Below are positions 8,750 through 16,818 of a DNA stretch of 64,000 nucleotides, piece after piece. A program made the translations under genes and the position numbers. The stretch is from Streptomyces sp. NBC_00557. Its GTDB lineage: Bacteria; Actinomycetota; Actinomycetes; Streptomycetales; Streptomycetaceae. Within the stretch, counting starts at the first letter, position 1. The number at the start of each line of letters is the position of its first letter. The stretch lies in contig NZ_CP107796.1 of assembly GCF_036345995.1 (NCBI RefSeq), positions 6,882,001 through 6,946,000 on the forward strand, in the 5' to 3' direction. The notes below the pieces were generated by a model. It had not been told where the DNA came from. It ran no database searches and worked only from the letters and a program-made list of their open reading frames with translations.

Positions 8750-9555
8750 CCCCGTGGCGCTGGGCCGTCCTCGGCCTCGCCGCCCTGTACTTCCTGGTGC
8801 CGCTCGCCGCCTCCGTGGTCTTCACGGTGGACGTGCCCGGCCAGGGCCTCACCTTCGACGCCTACACGAAGATCCTCTCCGCCGACGGCTTCGTCTCCAG
8901 CCTGCTGCTCTCGCTGGAACTCGCCGTCGCCACCGTCGCGGTCGTGCTGCTGCTGACGGCGCCCGCCGTGGTCGCGCTCCGGCTCGGCGCGCCCCGGCTG
9001 CGTCCCGTGGTGGAGGTGGTGTGCTCGCTGCCGCTGGTGGTGCCGCCCATCGCGTTCGTCGCCGGGATCGCCACCGTCCTGAAGTGGGGCCCGGAGCATC
9101 TCTCCCGGACGCCGCTGTTCGAGACGTTCGTGGTGGTCCAGAACGACCGCTTCCCCCTCGTGCTCGTGCTCGCCTACGTCGTGATGGCCCTGCCGTTCGT
9201 CTACCGGGCCCTGGACGCCGGCCTGCGCGCCATCGACGTACGGACCCTGGCCGAGGCGGCCCGCAGCTGCGGCGCCTCCTGGCCCAAGGCCCTCGTCCGG
9301 GCCGTACTGCCCAACCTGCGCGGCGCCCTGCTGAACGCGTCCTTCCTCACCCTGGCCCTGGTCCTCGGCGAGTTCACGGTCTCCCACCTGCTGGGCTACG
9401 CGCCCTTCGCCGTGTGGATCTACAACGTCGGCGGCGAGCAGGCCCAGATGTCCGTCGCCGTGTCCGTGCTCAGCCTGCTCGTCACCTGGGCCCTGCTCCT
9501 CGCGCTCGCCGGTGCCGGCGGCGGCCGCAACCGAACCGCTTCTTCCCGGGGATGA
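8734..9555 (+). CDS. ABC transporter permease, second subunit
   Basis: A 273-residue permease with about six membrane spans and an EAA-type loop, EAARSCGASWPKALVRAVLP, near residue 175. The ATG at 8734 has GAAGGAG 6 bp upstream, inside the end of the first permease gene. The stop codon overlaps the ATPase start. Together with the preceding gene it would form the heterodimeric membrane channel of the importer. Confidence 0.9.
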   Translation: MARRLTPWRWAVLGLAALYFLVPLAASVVFTVDVPGQGLTFDAYTKILSADGFVSSLLLSLELAVATVAVVLLLTAPAVVALRLGAPRLRPVVEVVCSLPLVVPPIAFVAGIATVLKWGPEHLSRTPLFETFVVVQNDRFPLVLVLAYVVMALPFVYRALDAGLRAIDVRTLAEAARSCGASWPKALVRAVLPNLRGALLNASFLTLALVLGEFTVSHLLGYAPFAVWIYNVGGEQAQMSVAVSVLSLLVTWALLLALAGAGGGRNRTASSRG

Positions 9556-10637
9556 CCACCATGACCGCCACCACGCTCGAGAAGGCCGTCACCGAACAGG
9601 CCGCCACCGTCGAATTCCGGGCGCTGCGCCGGGAGTTCGGGCCCACCGTCGCCCTCGACGGGCTCGACCTGACCGTCCGCCCGGGGGAGTTGCTGGCCCT
9701 GCTCGGCCCCTCCGGCTGCGGCAAGACCACCGCGCTGCGCATGCTCGCCGGGTTCGAACACCCCGACTCCGGCGCCGTCCTCGTGGACGGCGAGGACGTC
9801 ACGCACGTCCCGGCCCACCGCCGCGACGCCGGCATGGTCTTCCAGTCGTACAGCCTCTTCCCGCATCTGAACGCCGTCGACAACGTCGCCTTCGGGCTGC
9901 GCATGCGGGGCGTCCGTACGGCCGAACGGCGCGCCCGCGCCGCCGAGTTGCTGGACCTGGTCGGCCTCGCCGACAAGGGCGAGCGCTATCCGCACCAGCT
10001 CTCCGGCGGCCAGCAGCAGCGCATCGCGCTCGCCCGCGCCCTGGCCCTGCGCCCGCGCGTGCTCCTGCTCGACGAGCCGCTGTCCGCGCTGGACGCCAAG
10101 GTGCGGCTCACCCTGCGCGAGGAGATCCGCCGGCTCCAGCAGGAGCTGGGCATCACGACGCTGTTCGTGACGCACGACCAGGAAGAGGCGCTGTCCGTCG
10201 CCGACCGGGTCGCGGTCATGCGCGCCGGACGCCTCGAACAGTGCGCCGAACCGGCCGAGTTGTACGGCCGTCCCGCCACCGCCTTCGTCGCCGAGTTCGT
10301 CGGCACCATGAGCCGGATCCCGGGCGAGCTGAAGGACGGCACGGTCGAGGTGCTCGGGCAGCGGCTGCCCGCCGACGGCGAGGCGCCCGACGGCCCGGTG
10401 GACGTGCTGGTGCGGCCGGAGGCCGTCCACGTGCGCCCGGACGAGCAGGGCGCCGCCCGGGTCGTCGCGACGGCCTTCCTCGGCGCGGTCGTCCGCGTCA
10501 CCGTACGGCTCGCCGACGGCACCGAGGCCAAGGCCGACCTGCCCGCCCACGAGGCCGCGGCGCTCGGCGCCGGAACCCCGGCCGCCCTGTCCCTGCCGGA
10601 GCGGCCGGTGCTCGTGGCCGAACGCGCCCAGAAGTGA
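9552..10637 (+). CDS. ABC transporter ATP-binding protein with C-terminal TOBE-type domain
   Basis: A 361-residue ATPase with all functional motifs: Walker A GPSGCGKTT, Q-loop FQSYSLF, signature LSGGQQQR, Walker B LLLDEPLSALD and H-loop TLFVTHDQEE. After about residue 245 comes a regulatory TOBE-like beta domain, as in PotA/FbpC/PhnT-type importers. The ATG at 9552 overlaps the upstream stop; an in-frame ATG at 9561 is an alternative. A 14-bp tandem duplication covers its stop codon (10624-10654). It energises the importer encoded by the three preceding genes. Confidence 0.92.
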   Translation: MTTMTATTLEKAVTEQAATVEFRALRREFGPTVALDGLDLTVRPGELLALLGPSGCGKTTALRMLAGFEHPDSGAVLVDGEDVTHVPAHRRDAGMVFQSYSLFPHLNAVDNVAFGLRMRGVRTAERRARAAELLDLVGLADKGERYPHQLSGGQQQRIALARALALRPRVLLLDEPLSALDAKVRLTLREEIRRLQQELGITTLFVTHDQEEALSVADRVAVMRAGRLEQCAEPAELYGRPATAFVAEFVGTMSRIPGELKDGTVEVLGQRLPADGEAPDGPVDVLVRPEAVHVRPDEQGAARVVATAFLGAVVRVTVRLADGTEAKADLPAHEAAALGAGTPAALSLPERPVLVAERAQK

Positions 10638-10654
10638 ACTGCGCCCAGAAGTGA
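10624..10654 (+). repeat. Tandem duplication over the ATPase stop codon
   Basis: GCGCCCAGAAGTGA occurs at 10624-10637 and again at 10641-10654, a 17-bp period. The first copy holds the TGA stop of the ATPase gene; the second supplies GAGGA, the ribosome site of the following fusion gene. Confidence 0.8.
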
Positions 10655-10668
10655 GGAACAACCCGAAC

Positions 10669-12132
10669 ATGACCCCCCACACCGCCCTCCAGGCGGTTCT
10701 GTTCGACATGGACGGCACGCTCGTCGACACCGAGCGGCTGTGGTGGGAGGCGGTCCAGCAGGTCGCCGGACGCCCGCTGACCGAGGCCGACCAGCCGGAC
10801 GTGCTCGGCCGCCCGGTGGAACACACCGCCGCCTGGCTCGCGGCGGCCACCGGCCGGCCGGCCGCCGACCTCGCGGCCGGCCTGCACCGGGAGTTCGCCG
10901 AGCGCGTCCGCACCGGGACCGTGCCCCGGCCCGGCGCCCTGGACCTGCTGGACGCGCTGGCCGCCCACGGCGTGCCCGTCGCCCTGGTCACCGCGTCCCC
11001 GCGCGCGGTCGCCGGCATCGTCCTCGACGCCCTGGGCGCGGAGCGCTTCGCGGCCTCCGTCACCGCCGACGACACCGCCCGCACCAAGCCCGCCCCCGAC
11101 CCCTACCGGGCCGCGTGCCGCGCCCTCGGCGTCGACCCCGCCGCCTGCGTGGCCGTCGAGGACACCGAGACCGGCGTCACCTCCGCCGAGGCTGCCGGCT
11201 GCGCCGTCCTCGCCGTGCCGTCCCTCGCACCGATCGGCGCCGCCCCCGGCCGTACCGTCCGGGACAGCCTCGAGGGGGTGACGGTCGAGGAACTGCGGCG
11301 CATGGTCGAGCCCGAGCTGCGGGTGATGAGCTGGAACCTGTGGCTCGGCGGCAGCCAGGTCGACGACCACCGCGCCAAGCAGCTCAAGATCATCCTGGAC
11401 AGCGGCGCCGACGTCGTCGGGCTCCAGGAGACCGGCGGCACCGCCGCCCCGGAACTCGCCGAGGCCCTCGGCTGGTACCACCACCGGGCCGGCGAGAACC
11501 TCGGCGTCATCAGCCGCCACCCCGTCACCGCCCGCCTCGGCGACCCGGACGTCGGCTTCTACGGCGCAGCGGGCGTCCGGATCGCCGTGGCGCCCGGCCG
11601 CGAGGTCGACGTGTGGACCGCCCATCTGCACTACACGCCCTACGGCCCCTACGAGGCGGCCTTCGACGGACTGCCGGCCGCCGAGCTGATCGCCCACGAG
11701 GAACTGCGGCTGAGCCAGATGCGGGAGGCGCTGGACCGCATCGCCGCGACCTCGCGCGACGGCGTCCCCGTCGTCCTCGTCGGCGACTTCAACTGCCCCT
11801 CCCACCTGGACTGGCCGGACGTGCCCTGGCCCGTGACGAGGGCCGCCGAGGAGGCGGGCTTCGCCGACTCCTACCGCGAGGCCCACCCCGACCCCGCCGC
11901 CGAGCCCGGCCACACCTGGTCGCCGGTCCACCCGGTGCACGAGGACGGCAGCGGCCGGCCCGAACCGCAGGACCGGATCGACTACGTGCTGCACCGGGGC
12001 CTGACCGTGCGGGACGCGCGCACCCTCGTCACCGGCAGCCCGCGGCCCTGGCCGGACGTCGCGGACAACGACTGGCCCTCCGACCACGCGGCGGTCCTCA
12101 CCACCTTCACGCTGCCGCCGAGGCCCGCCTGA
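10669..12132 (+). CDS. HAD-family phosphatase fused to an endonuclease/exonuclease/phosphatase-family phosphodiesterase
   Basis: One uninterrupted 487-residue frame holds two complete enzymes. Residues 7-215 are a HAD-IA hydrolase: nucleophile motif DMDGT (Asp13, Asp15), VTAS for motif II, Lys in RTKPAPDPY, and VEDTETG for motif IV. Residues 219-485 are an EEP-fold metal-dependent phosphodiesterase: MSWNLW, LQETGG (Glu254), HLHYTPYGPY, GDFN (residues 372-375), RIDYVLH and SDH (471-473). Every expected catalytic residue of both domains is present. It is the last gene of the ABC importer operon, preceded by GAGGA. Stepwise diester then monoester cleavage of an imported phosphodiester is the natural inference; the substrate is unknown. 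ATG at 10669 is preferred to the GTG at 10651. Confidence 0.85.
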   Translation: MTPHTALQAVLFDMDGTLVDTERLWWEAVQQVAGRPLTEADQPDVLGRPVEHTAAWLAAATGRPAADLAAGLHREFAERVRTGTVPRPGALDLLDALAAHGVPVALVTASPRAVAGIVLDALGAERFAASVTADDTARTKPAPDPYRAACRALGVDPAACVAVEDTETGVTSAEAAGCAVLAVPSLAPIGAAPGRTVRDSLEGVTVEELRRMVEPELRVMSWNLWLGGSQVDDHRAKQLKIILDSGADVVGLQETGGTAAPELAEALGWYHHRAGENLGVISRHPVTARLGDPDVGFYGAAGVRIAVAPGREVDVWTAHLHYTPYGPYEAAFDGLPAAELIAHEELRLSQMREALDRIAATSRDGVPVVLVGDFNCPSHLDWPDVPWPVTRAAEEAGFADSYREAHPDPAAEPGHTWSPVHPVHEDGSGRPEPQDRIDYVLHRGLTVRDARTLVTGSPRPWPDVADNDWPSDHAAVLTTFTLPPRPA

Positions 12133-12135
12133 CCG

Positions 12136-12214
12136 GGTGTTACCGATGGTCACCATTGCGGTACGCGGTGGCGTCCCGTAGGTTGTGCCGGACTTTCTAC
12201 TGACTGGTAACACC
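12136..12214 (+). promoter_or_regulatory. Promoter of the conservon-type operon, flanked by an inverted repeat
   Basis: TTGCGG at 12156-12161 and TAGGTT at 12179-12184 with a 17-bp spacer form a good vegetative-type promoter 43 bp before the kinase ATG. GGTGTTACC (12136-12144) and its exact complement GGTAACACC (12206-12214) lie on either side. ATGGTCACCAT at 12146-12156, a near-perfect palindrome, abuts the -35 box. These could be regulator half sites. Confidence 0.45.
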
Positions 12215-12226
12215 GGTAGGTGCCCC

Positions 12227-14947
12227 ATGCGCTGGCCCCTCGGCCGTCCCACCACCGTCCGCACGCGGATCGTGGCGCTCGCGCTCGCGCCGGCCGTCGC
12301 GCTGATGGCGCTGTGGAGCTTCGCCATGTGGTCCGTCACCGGTGAGACCCGCGCGCTGATCCGGCTCCAGGGGGTGTACGAGGACTTCGGCACCCCCGTG
12401 GACACCGCGGTCGGGCAGATCCAGATCGAGCGCCGGATGTCCGCCGCCTACCTCGGCGCCCCCCTCGACACGGCGGCGGCCGGCCGGCTGCTGGAACAGC
12501 AGCGCCGTACCGACCGGGCCGTGGACGCCATGCGGCAGGCGATCCGGGACGGCGGCCGCGGCCGGCTCACGGCCCGGCAGCGGCAGGCGCTGGACGCCAT
12601 GGACGCGGCCACCGGAAAGCTGGACGGGCTGCGCACGCGAGTGCTGTCCCGGCAGATCACCTGGGACCGGGCCGTGGACGAGTACAGCGCGCTGGTGGAG
12701 CCCGGCTTCGACGTGCAGTCCACGCTCACCGCCCTGCAGGCCGGACAGCTCGCCCGCGAGGCACAGGTCGTCATCGAGCTGGTGCGGGTACGGGAGTTCG
12801 TCTCCCGGGAGGACGCGCTGGTCGCCGGGGCACGGGCGGCCGGCACGCTGACCGACCGGCAGTACGACACGCTGACCGCGACCATCGAGGACCGGCGGGT
12901 GTTCCAGCGGACGTACGTGCCGGACCTGCCCGACGACTCGCGTGCCCTGTTCGAGGACTTCCAGCGCGGGGACCTGTACGGCTCGCTCGTGCGCGGCGAG
13001 GACGCGCTGCTGCGGGCCGGGGCCGCCGGCGCCGGGAAGGCGGTCGCGGCGAACACCTGGCGGTCCACCACCGACCGGGCCGTGAAGCGGTACATGCAGC
13101 TGTGCACCCGCTCCGCCGAGAACTCCGCCGCGCGCGGCCGGGCCTTCGCCTACCGGGAGCTGACCAAGGCGGCCGTCGTCGGAGCGGTGGGCCTCGCCGC
13201 CGCGGGGCTCTCGCTGTGGTTCGCCGTGCGCGGCGCGCGGCGCTTCTCACGGCGCCTGGAGACCCTGCGGGACGCGGCCGACCTGCTGGCCCAGCGCCAG
13301 CTGCCCGACGTCATGCGCAGACTGAGCGCCGGCGAGGAGGTGGACGCGGCGGCGGAGGCGCCGCCGCTGGCCGCCGACGAGGTGCGCGACGACGAGATCG
13401 GACAGGTCGGCCGGTCCTTCAACGCCGCGCGGCTCGCCGCGATCGAGGCCGCCGTCAGACAGGCGACCCTGCGCCGGGGCCTGTTCGCGGTGCTGCTCAA
13501 CATCGCCCGCCGCAACCAGGCGCTGGTGCACCGGCAGTTGAAGCTCGTCGACACCCTGGAGCGGCGCACCGACGACCCCGACGTCCTGCGCGACCTGTTC
13601 CGCATCGACCACCTGACCACGCGCATGCGCCGGCACGCGGAGAGCCTGATCATCCTCTCCGGCGCCGCACCCGGCCGCCGCTGGCGCCGGCCGGTGCCGG
13701 TCGCGGACGTCGTCGCCTCGGCCGTCGGCGAGATCGAGGACTACGCGCGCGTGGTGGTGCCGCCCATGCCGGAGACCGGCGTGGCGGCGGACGCGGTCGC
13801 CGACGTCGTCCACCTCCTCGCCGAACTCCTGGAGAACGCCACGGTGTTCTCGCCTCCGCACACCCAGGTCACCCTGCGCACCGGGCGGGCCGGGGGAGGC
13901 TTCGTCCTGGAGATCGACGACCGCGGCCTCGGCCTCGACGCCGAAGCCCGTGCCCGGGCCCAGGCCACCCTCACCGACCCCGACACCTTCGACCCCACCC
14001 GCCACGACCGCCTCGGCCTGTACGTCGTCGGCCGCCTCGCCGCCCGCCACGCCATCGAGGTGAGCCTGCGCGATTCCCCCTACGGCGGTACGACGGCGGT
14101 GGTGCTGCTGCCGGACGCGGTACTGGCACCGGTCGAGCCGCGCGCGGCCGGGGCGGCGGTACGGGAGCTGCCCACGAGGAAGCGGACGTCCGCGTCCGCG
14201 CCGAGTCAGCCGTCCGGCACGCCCGCGAGCGTCCTGTCCGCGCCGAGTGAGCCACCCGCCGCACCCGCGGACGCCCCGTCCCCGCGGCAACGCCTCGCGT
14301 CCGTGCCGGCGCCGGGCGCCGGGGGCGTGACCGGGCCGGCGCCGGGGCACGGTCCGTCGGCTCCGGACGTCCCGGAATCGAGAGCCGCGCGGGAGAGGCC
14401 GTCGGACGGGGGCACGGCCGGGGCCGGCGGCGCTCCGGGCGCCGGCTCCGCACCGCCCCCGCGAGAGCGGCCCGCGTCGTCGACCGCGCGGGAAGCGCGG
14501 CCGGCGTCCTCCACCGCGCGCGCCCGCGAGGCGGTGTCCGAGTCGCCGGCGCCCCCGCCCGCCCTCCCCACGCGCGTCCGGCAGGCCTCTCTCGCGCGGG
14601 AGCTGCGGGACGAGCCGCCGGCGCGGCAGAGCGGGGCCGGCACGCGGCTCGACGCCGAGGAGATGCGGGCGGTCTTCGGAGCCTTCCAGCGGGGCCTGGA
14701 GCGCGGCCGCAGGGGCCTGCCGGCCGCCGGCGAGGCTGCCCGGAGTTCCGGTACCGACACACCGACGGCACCGCAACCCCCCGGGGGCGCGAGGCCGGGT
14801 CCGGATACGCCGCTCCGCCGCCGGGGCGCGACCAGCCCCCACGTATCCGCACCCGAAGTACCCGCGCCCGCCCCCTGGGACGACACGATCACCGACACCG
14901 CGACCACCCACGCCCACGAAGGGACGGACACCGACGATGCCCGGTGA
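12227..14947 (+). CDS. cvnA: Nitrate/nitrite-sensor-like histidine kinase, CvnA-type conservon sensor
   Basis: A 906-residue membrane kinase. After a short cytoplasmic tail come a first membrane helix (residues 14-36), a large extracytoplasmic NIT (nitrate/nitrite-sensing-like) helical domain to about 300, a second helix near 315-335, a HAMP-like linker, then a dimerisation region rich in Arg/His (RRNQALVHRQLKLVDTLERR) and a GHKL ATPase domain with LLAELLENATVFSPP as the N box and DRGLGLD as a G box. Residues 640-890 are a Pro/Ala-rich low-complexity tail. This architecture followed by Roadblock and DUF742 proteins defines Streptomyces conservons (cvnA-D). The ATG at 12227 is used; 11 bp overlap the next gene. 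Confidence 0.85.
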   Translation: MRWPLGRPTTVRTRIVALALAPAVALMALWSFAMWSVTGETRALIRLQGVYEDFGTPVDTAVGQIQIERRMSAAYLGAPLDTAAAGRLLEQQRRTDRAVDAMRQAIRDGGRGRLTARQRQALDAMDAATGKLDGLRTRVLSRQITWDRAVDEYSALVEPGFDVQSTLTALQAGQLAREAQVVIELVRVREFVSREDALVAGARAAGTLTDRQYDTLTATIEDRRVFQRTYVPDLPDDSRALFEDFQRGDLYGSLVRGEDALLRAGAAGAGKAVAANTWRSTTDRAVKRYMQLCTRSAENSAARGRAFAYRELTKAAVVGAVGLAAAGLSLWFAVRGARRFSRRLETLRDAADLLAQRQLPDVMRRLSAGEEVDAAAEAPPLAADEVRDDEIGQVGRSFNAARLAAIEAAVRQATLRRGLFAVLLNIARRNQALVHRQLKLVDTLERRTDDPDVLRDLFRIDHLTTRMRRHAESLIILSGAAPGRRWRRPVPVADVVASAVGEIEDYARVVVPPMPETGVAADAVADVVHLLAELLENATVFSPPHTQVTLRTGRAGGGFVLEIDDRGLGLDAEARARAQATLTDPDTFDPTRHDRLGLYVVGRLAARHAIEVSLRDSPYGGTTAVVLLPDAVLAPVEPRAAGAAVRELPTRKRTSASAPSQPSGTPASVLSAPSEPPAAPADAPSPRQRLASVPAPGAGGVTGPAPGHGPSAPDVPESRAARERPSDGGTAGAGGAPGAGSAPPPRERPASSTAREARPASSTARAREAVSESPAPPPALPTRVRQASLARELRDEPPARQSGAGTRLDAEEMRAVFGAFQRGLERGRRGLPAAGEAARSSGTDTPTAPQPPGGARPGPDTPLRRRGATSPHVSAPEVPAPAPWDDTITDTATTHAHEGTDTDDAR

Positions 14948-15374
14948 CGAACAGAGGCCAGAGCGACCCGTCGAGACCGGCGAAGCGCCCGGCACGGATC
15001 TCGGCTGGCTGCTGGACGATCTCGTGGCACGCACGGACCATGTGCGCCAGGTCGTGCTGCTGACCGCCGACGGCCTGCCGCTCAGCACCTCGGAGGGGAT
15101 GCGCCGGCGGGACATCGAGCACCTGGCCGCCGTCTGCTCCGGTTTCCACGGCCTGGCCCGCTCGGCGGGGGAGCGGTTCGCCGCGGGCGAGGTGCGGCAG
15201 ACCATGGTGATGCTCGACGACGCCTACCTCTTCATCACCCCGGCCGGGCACGGCAGCCGGCTCGCCGTCCTGACCGAGGCCGGCACCGACGTCGGCCAGC
15301 TCGCCCACGAGATGGCCCTGCTCGTGCGCCGCCTCGGCCGCCACCTGGACGCGGCCGCCCGCACCGCCAGATGA
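14937..15374 (+). CDS. cvnB: Roadblock/LC7-domain protein, CvnB-type
   Basis: A 145-residue protein with a single Roadblock/LC7 fold (LGWLLDDLVARTDHVRQVVLLTADGLPLSTSEG), related to MglB. In conservons the CvnB protein acts as partner or GTPase-activating protein of the small GTPase CvnD and associates with the sensor CvnA. It overlaps the kinase by 11 bp and is followed 7 bp later by the DUF742 gene. Here no CvnD gene is present nearby, so its GTPase partner must be encoded elsewhere or is missing. Confidence 0.88.
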   Translation: MPGDEQRPERPVETGEAPGTDLGWLLDDLVARTDHVRQVVLLTADGLPLSTSEGMRRRDIEHLAAVCSGFHGLARSAGERFAAGEVRQTMVMLDDAYLFITPAGHGSRLAVLTEAGTDVGQLAHEMALLVRRLGRHLDAAARTAR

Positions 15375-15381
15375 TCCCGCG

Positions 15382-15765
15382 GTGAGCGACGAGCACTGGT
15401 ACGAGGACGAGACCGGGCCGATGGTGCGCCCCTACACGGTGACCAGGGGCCGCACCCGGCCCTCGGCCGCCCTCGCCGTCGACCTGATGTCCCGCGTCAC
15501 CGCGCTCGACACCGGCGGGCCCGCACCGGCCGTCGACCACGCCGGCGCCGCGCTGCTCGAGCTGGTCCGGCGCGGCCCGCGGCCCGTCGTGGAGCTGGCC
15601 GCCGACGCCGACCTGCCCCTGACCGTCCTCAGGGTCCTGCTCGGCGACCTGGCCGAGGCGGGCCTGATCCGCATCGACGCCCCCCGCCGCCACCCGGCCG
15701 ACGGCGACCCGGCGACCGATCCCGTGCTCTTGCGGGAGATCATGGAGCGTCTGAAGGAGCTGTAG
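15382..15765 (+). CDS. cvnC: DUF742 protein, CvnC-type
   Basis: A 127-residue DUF742 protein with a winged-helix-like core: VRPYTVTRGRTRP near the N-terminus, then ALLELVRRGPRPVVELAADADLPLTVLRVLLGDL and AEAGLIRI. It ends in LLREIMERLKEL. GTG at 15382 follows the Roadblock stop by 7 bp. CvnC proteins always sit between CvnB and the GTPase CvnD in the standard set. Downstream here is the unrelated davA promoter instead of cvnD. Confidence 0.88.
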   Translation: MSDEHWYEDETGPMVRPYTVTRGRTRPSAALAVDLMSRVTALDTGGPAPAVDHAGAALLELVRRGPRPVVELAADADLPLTVLRVLLGDLAEAGLIRIDAPRRHPADGDPATDPVLLREIMERLKEL

Positions 15766-15816
15766 GCGGCCGGGACCCGGTCAGCGGCGCCCAGGAGCCG
15801 GGGCACGAACACCGGT

Positions 15817-15917
15817 GTGCGCAACGAATCGCCGTTCCAGGCCTGTCGTACGCAACAAACCGCGCACGGGCGCGCAACGGCTCCTTCTTGTCCGGCCGAG
15901 CGCGCCGACCGTACCTT
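15817..15917 (+). promoter_or_regulatory. Promoter and upstream element of davA-davB
   Basis: CGCAAC occurs three times, at 15820, 15851 and 15873, spaced 31 and 22 bp (three and two helical turns). AACGAAT (15823), TTCC (15835) and GGCC (15840) lie between, matching the permease-lrp promoter. A -35 TTGTCC (15888-15893) and -10 TACCTT (15912-15917) are separated by 18 bp. The distance from the CGCGCAA block to the -35 (17 bp) and to the -10 (41 bp) is identical to the permease promoter. Confidence 0.6.
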
Positions 15918-15979
15918 CTTCATGGCCCCGAAAAACGTCGCGGCCGCCCCCGACAAGCCTCTTTCCGGTGAGGATCCGC

Positions 15980-16768
15980 ATGCGCACCGCCCTGCTCCAG
16001 AGCTCCGGCCGCCCCGGCTCCGTCGCCGAGAACCTGAAGGTCCTCGACGATGCCGCGGGCCGTGCCGCCGCCGCGGGCGCCGCGCTGCTCGCCGCACCGG
16101 AGATGTTCCTGACCGGGTACGCGATCGGTGACGCCGTCGCGCGCCTCGCCGAGCCCGCCGACGGCGACTCCGCCGACGCGATCGCCGAGACCGCCACCCG
16201 GCACGGCATCGCGATCGCCTACGGCTACCCGGAGCGCGACGGCGAGACGGTGTACAACTCCGCCCAGCTGATCGCCGCCGACGGCACCCGCCTCGCGAAC
16301 TACCGCAAGACCCACCTCTTCGGCTGCGCCGAGCGTGACCACTTCACGCCGGGCGAGCAGTCCCTCGTCCAGGCCCGGCTGGGCGGCCTGACCGTCGGCC
16401 TCATGATCTGCTACGACGTCGAGTTCCCCGAGAACGCGCGCGCCCACGCCCTGGCCGGCACCGACCTGCTCGTGGTGCCCACGGCGAACATGCACCCGTT
16501 CCAGTTCGTGGCCGAGGCCATGGTGCCGGTGCGCGCCTGGGAGAACCAGATGTACGTCGCGTACGTCAACCGGCTCGGGCACGAGGGCGAGTTCGAGTTC
16601 TTCGGCCTCTCCGCCCTCGCCGGCCCCGACGGCATCGCCCGCGCCCGCGCCGGCCGCGGCGAGGAACTGGTGGTCGCCGACGTCGACACCGCCTTCCTGG
16701 CCGCCTCCCGCGAGGCGAACCCGTACCTGAAGGACCGCCGCCCCGGTCTGTACGGGTCCCTCGTCTGA
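15980..16768 (+). CDS. davA: 5-aminopentanamidase (delta-aminovaleramidase), nitrilase superfamily
   Basis: A 262-residue carbon-nitrogen hydrolase with the catalytic triad Glu41 (PEMFLTGY), Lys110 (NYRKTHLFG) and Cys144 (MICYDVEFPE). Its length and motifs, including AYGYPERDGETVYNSAQLI and VPTANM, agree closely with Pseudomonas putida DavA as I remember it. It hydrolyses 5-aminopentanamide, the product of lysine monooxygenase, to 5-aminovalerate and ammonia. The ATG at 15980 is 5 bp after GAGGA. davB follows after 50 bp in the same transcript. Other amidase substrates are possible, but the davB neighbour makes this assignment strong. Confidence 0.88.
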   Translation: MRTALLQSSGRPGSVAENLKVLDDAAGRAAAAGAALLAAPEMFLTGYAIGDAVARLAEPADGDSADAIAETATRHGIAIAYGYPERDGETVYNSAQLIAADGTRLANYRKTHLFGCAERDHFTPGEQSLVQARLGGLTVGLMICYDVEFPENARAHALAGTDLLVVPTANMHPFQFVAEAMVPVRAWENQMYVAYVNRLGHEGEFEFFGLSALAGPDGIARARAGRGEELVVADVDTAFLAASREANPYLKDRRPGLYGSLV

Positions 16769-16818
16769 CCTCCCCGAGCCCTTCCCCGAACCACCCCGCG
16801 CAAGGAGTCCGCACCCCC

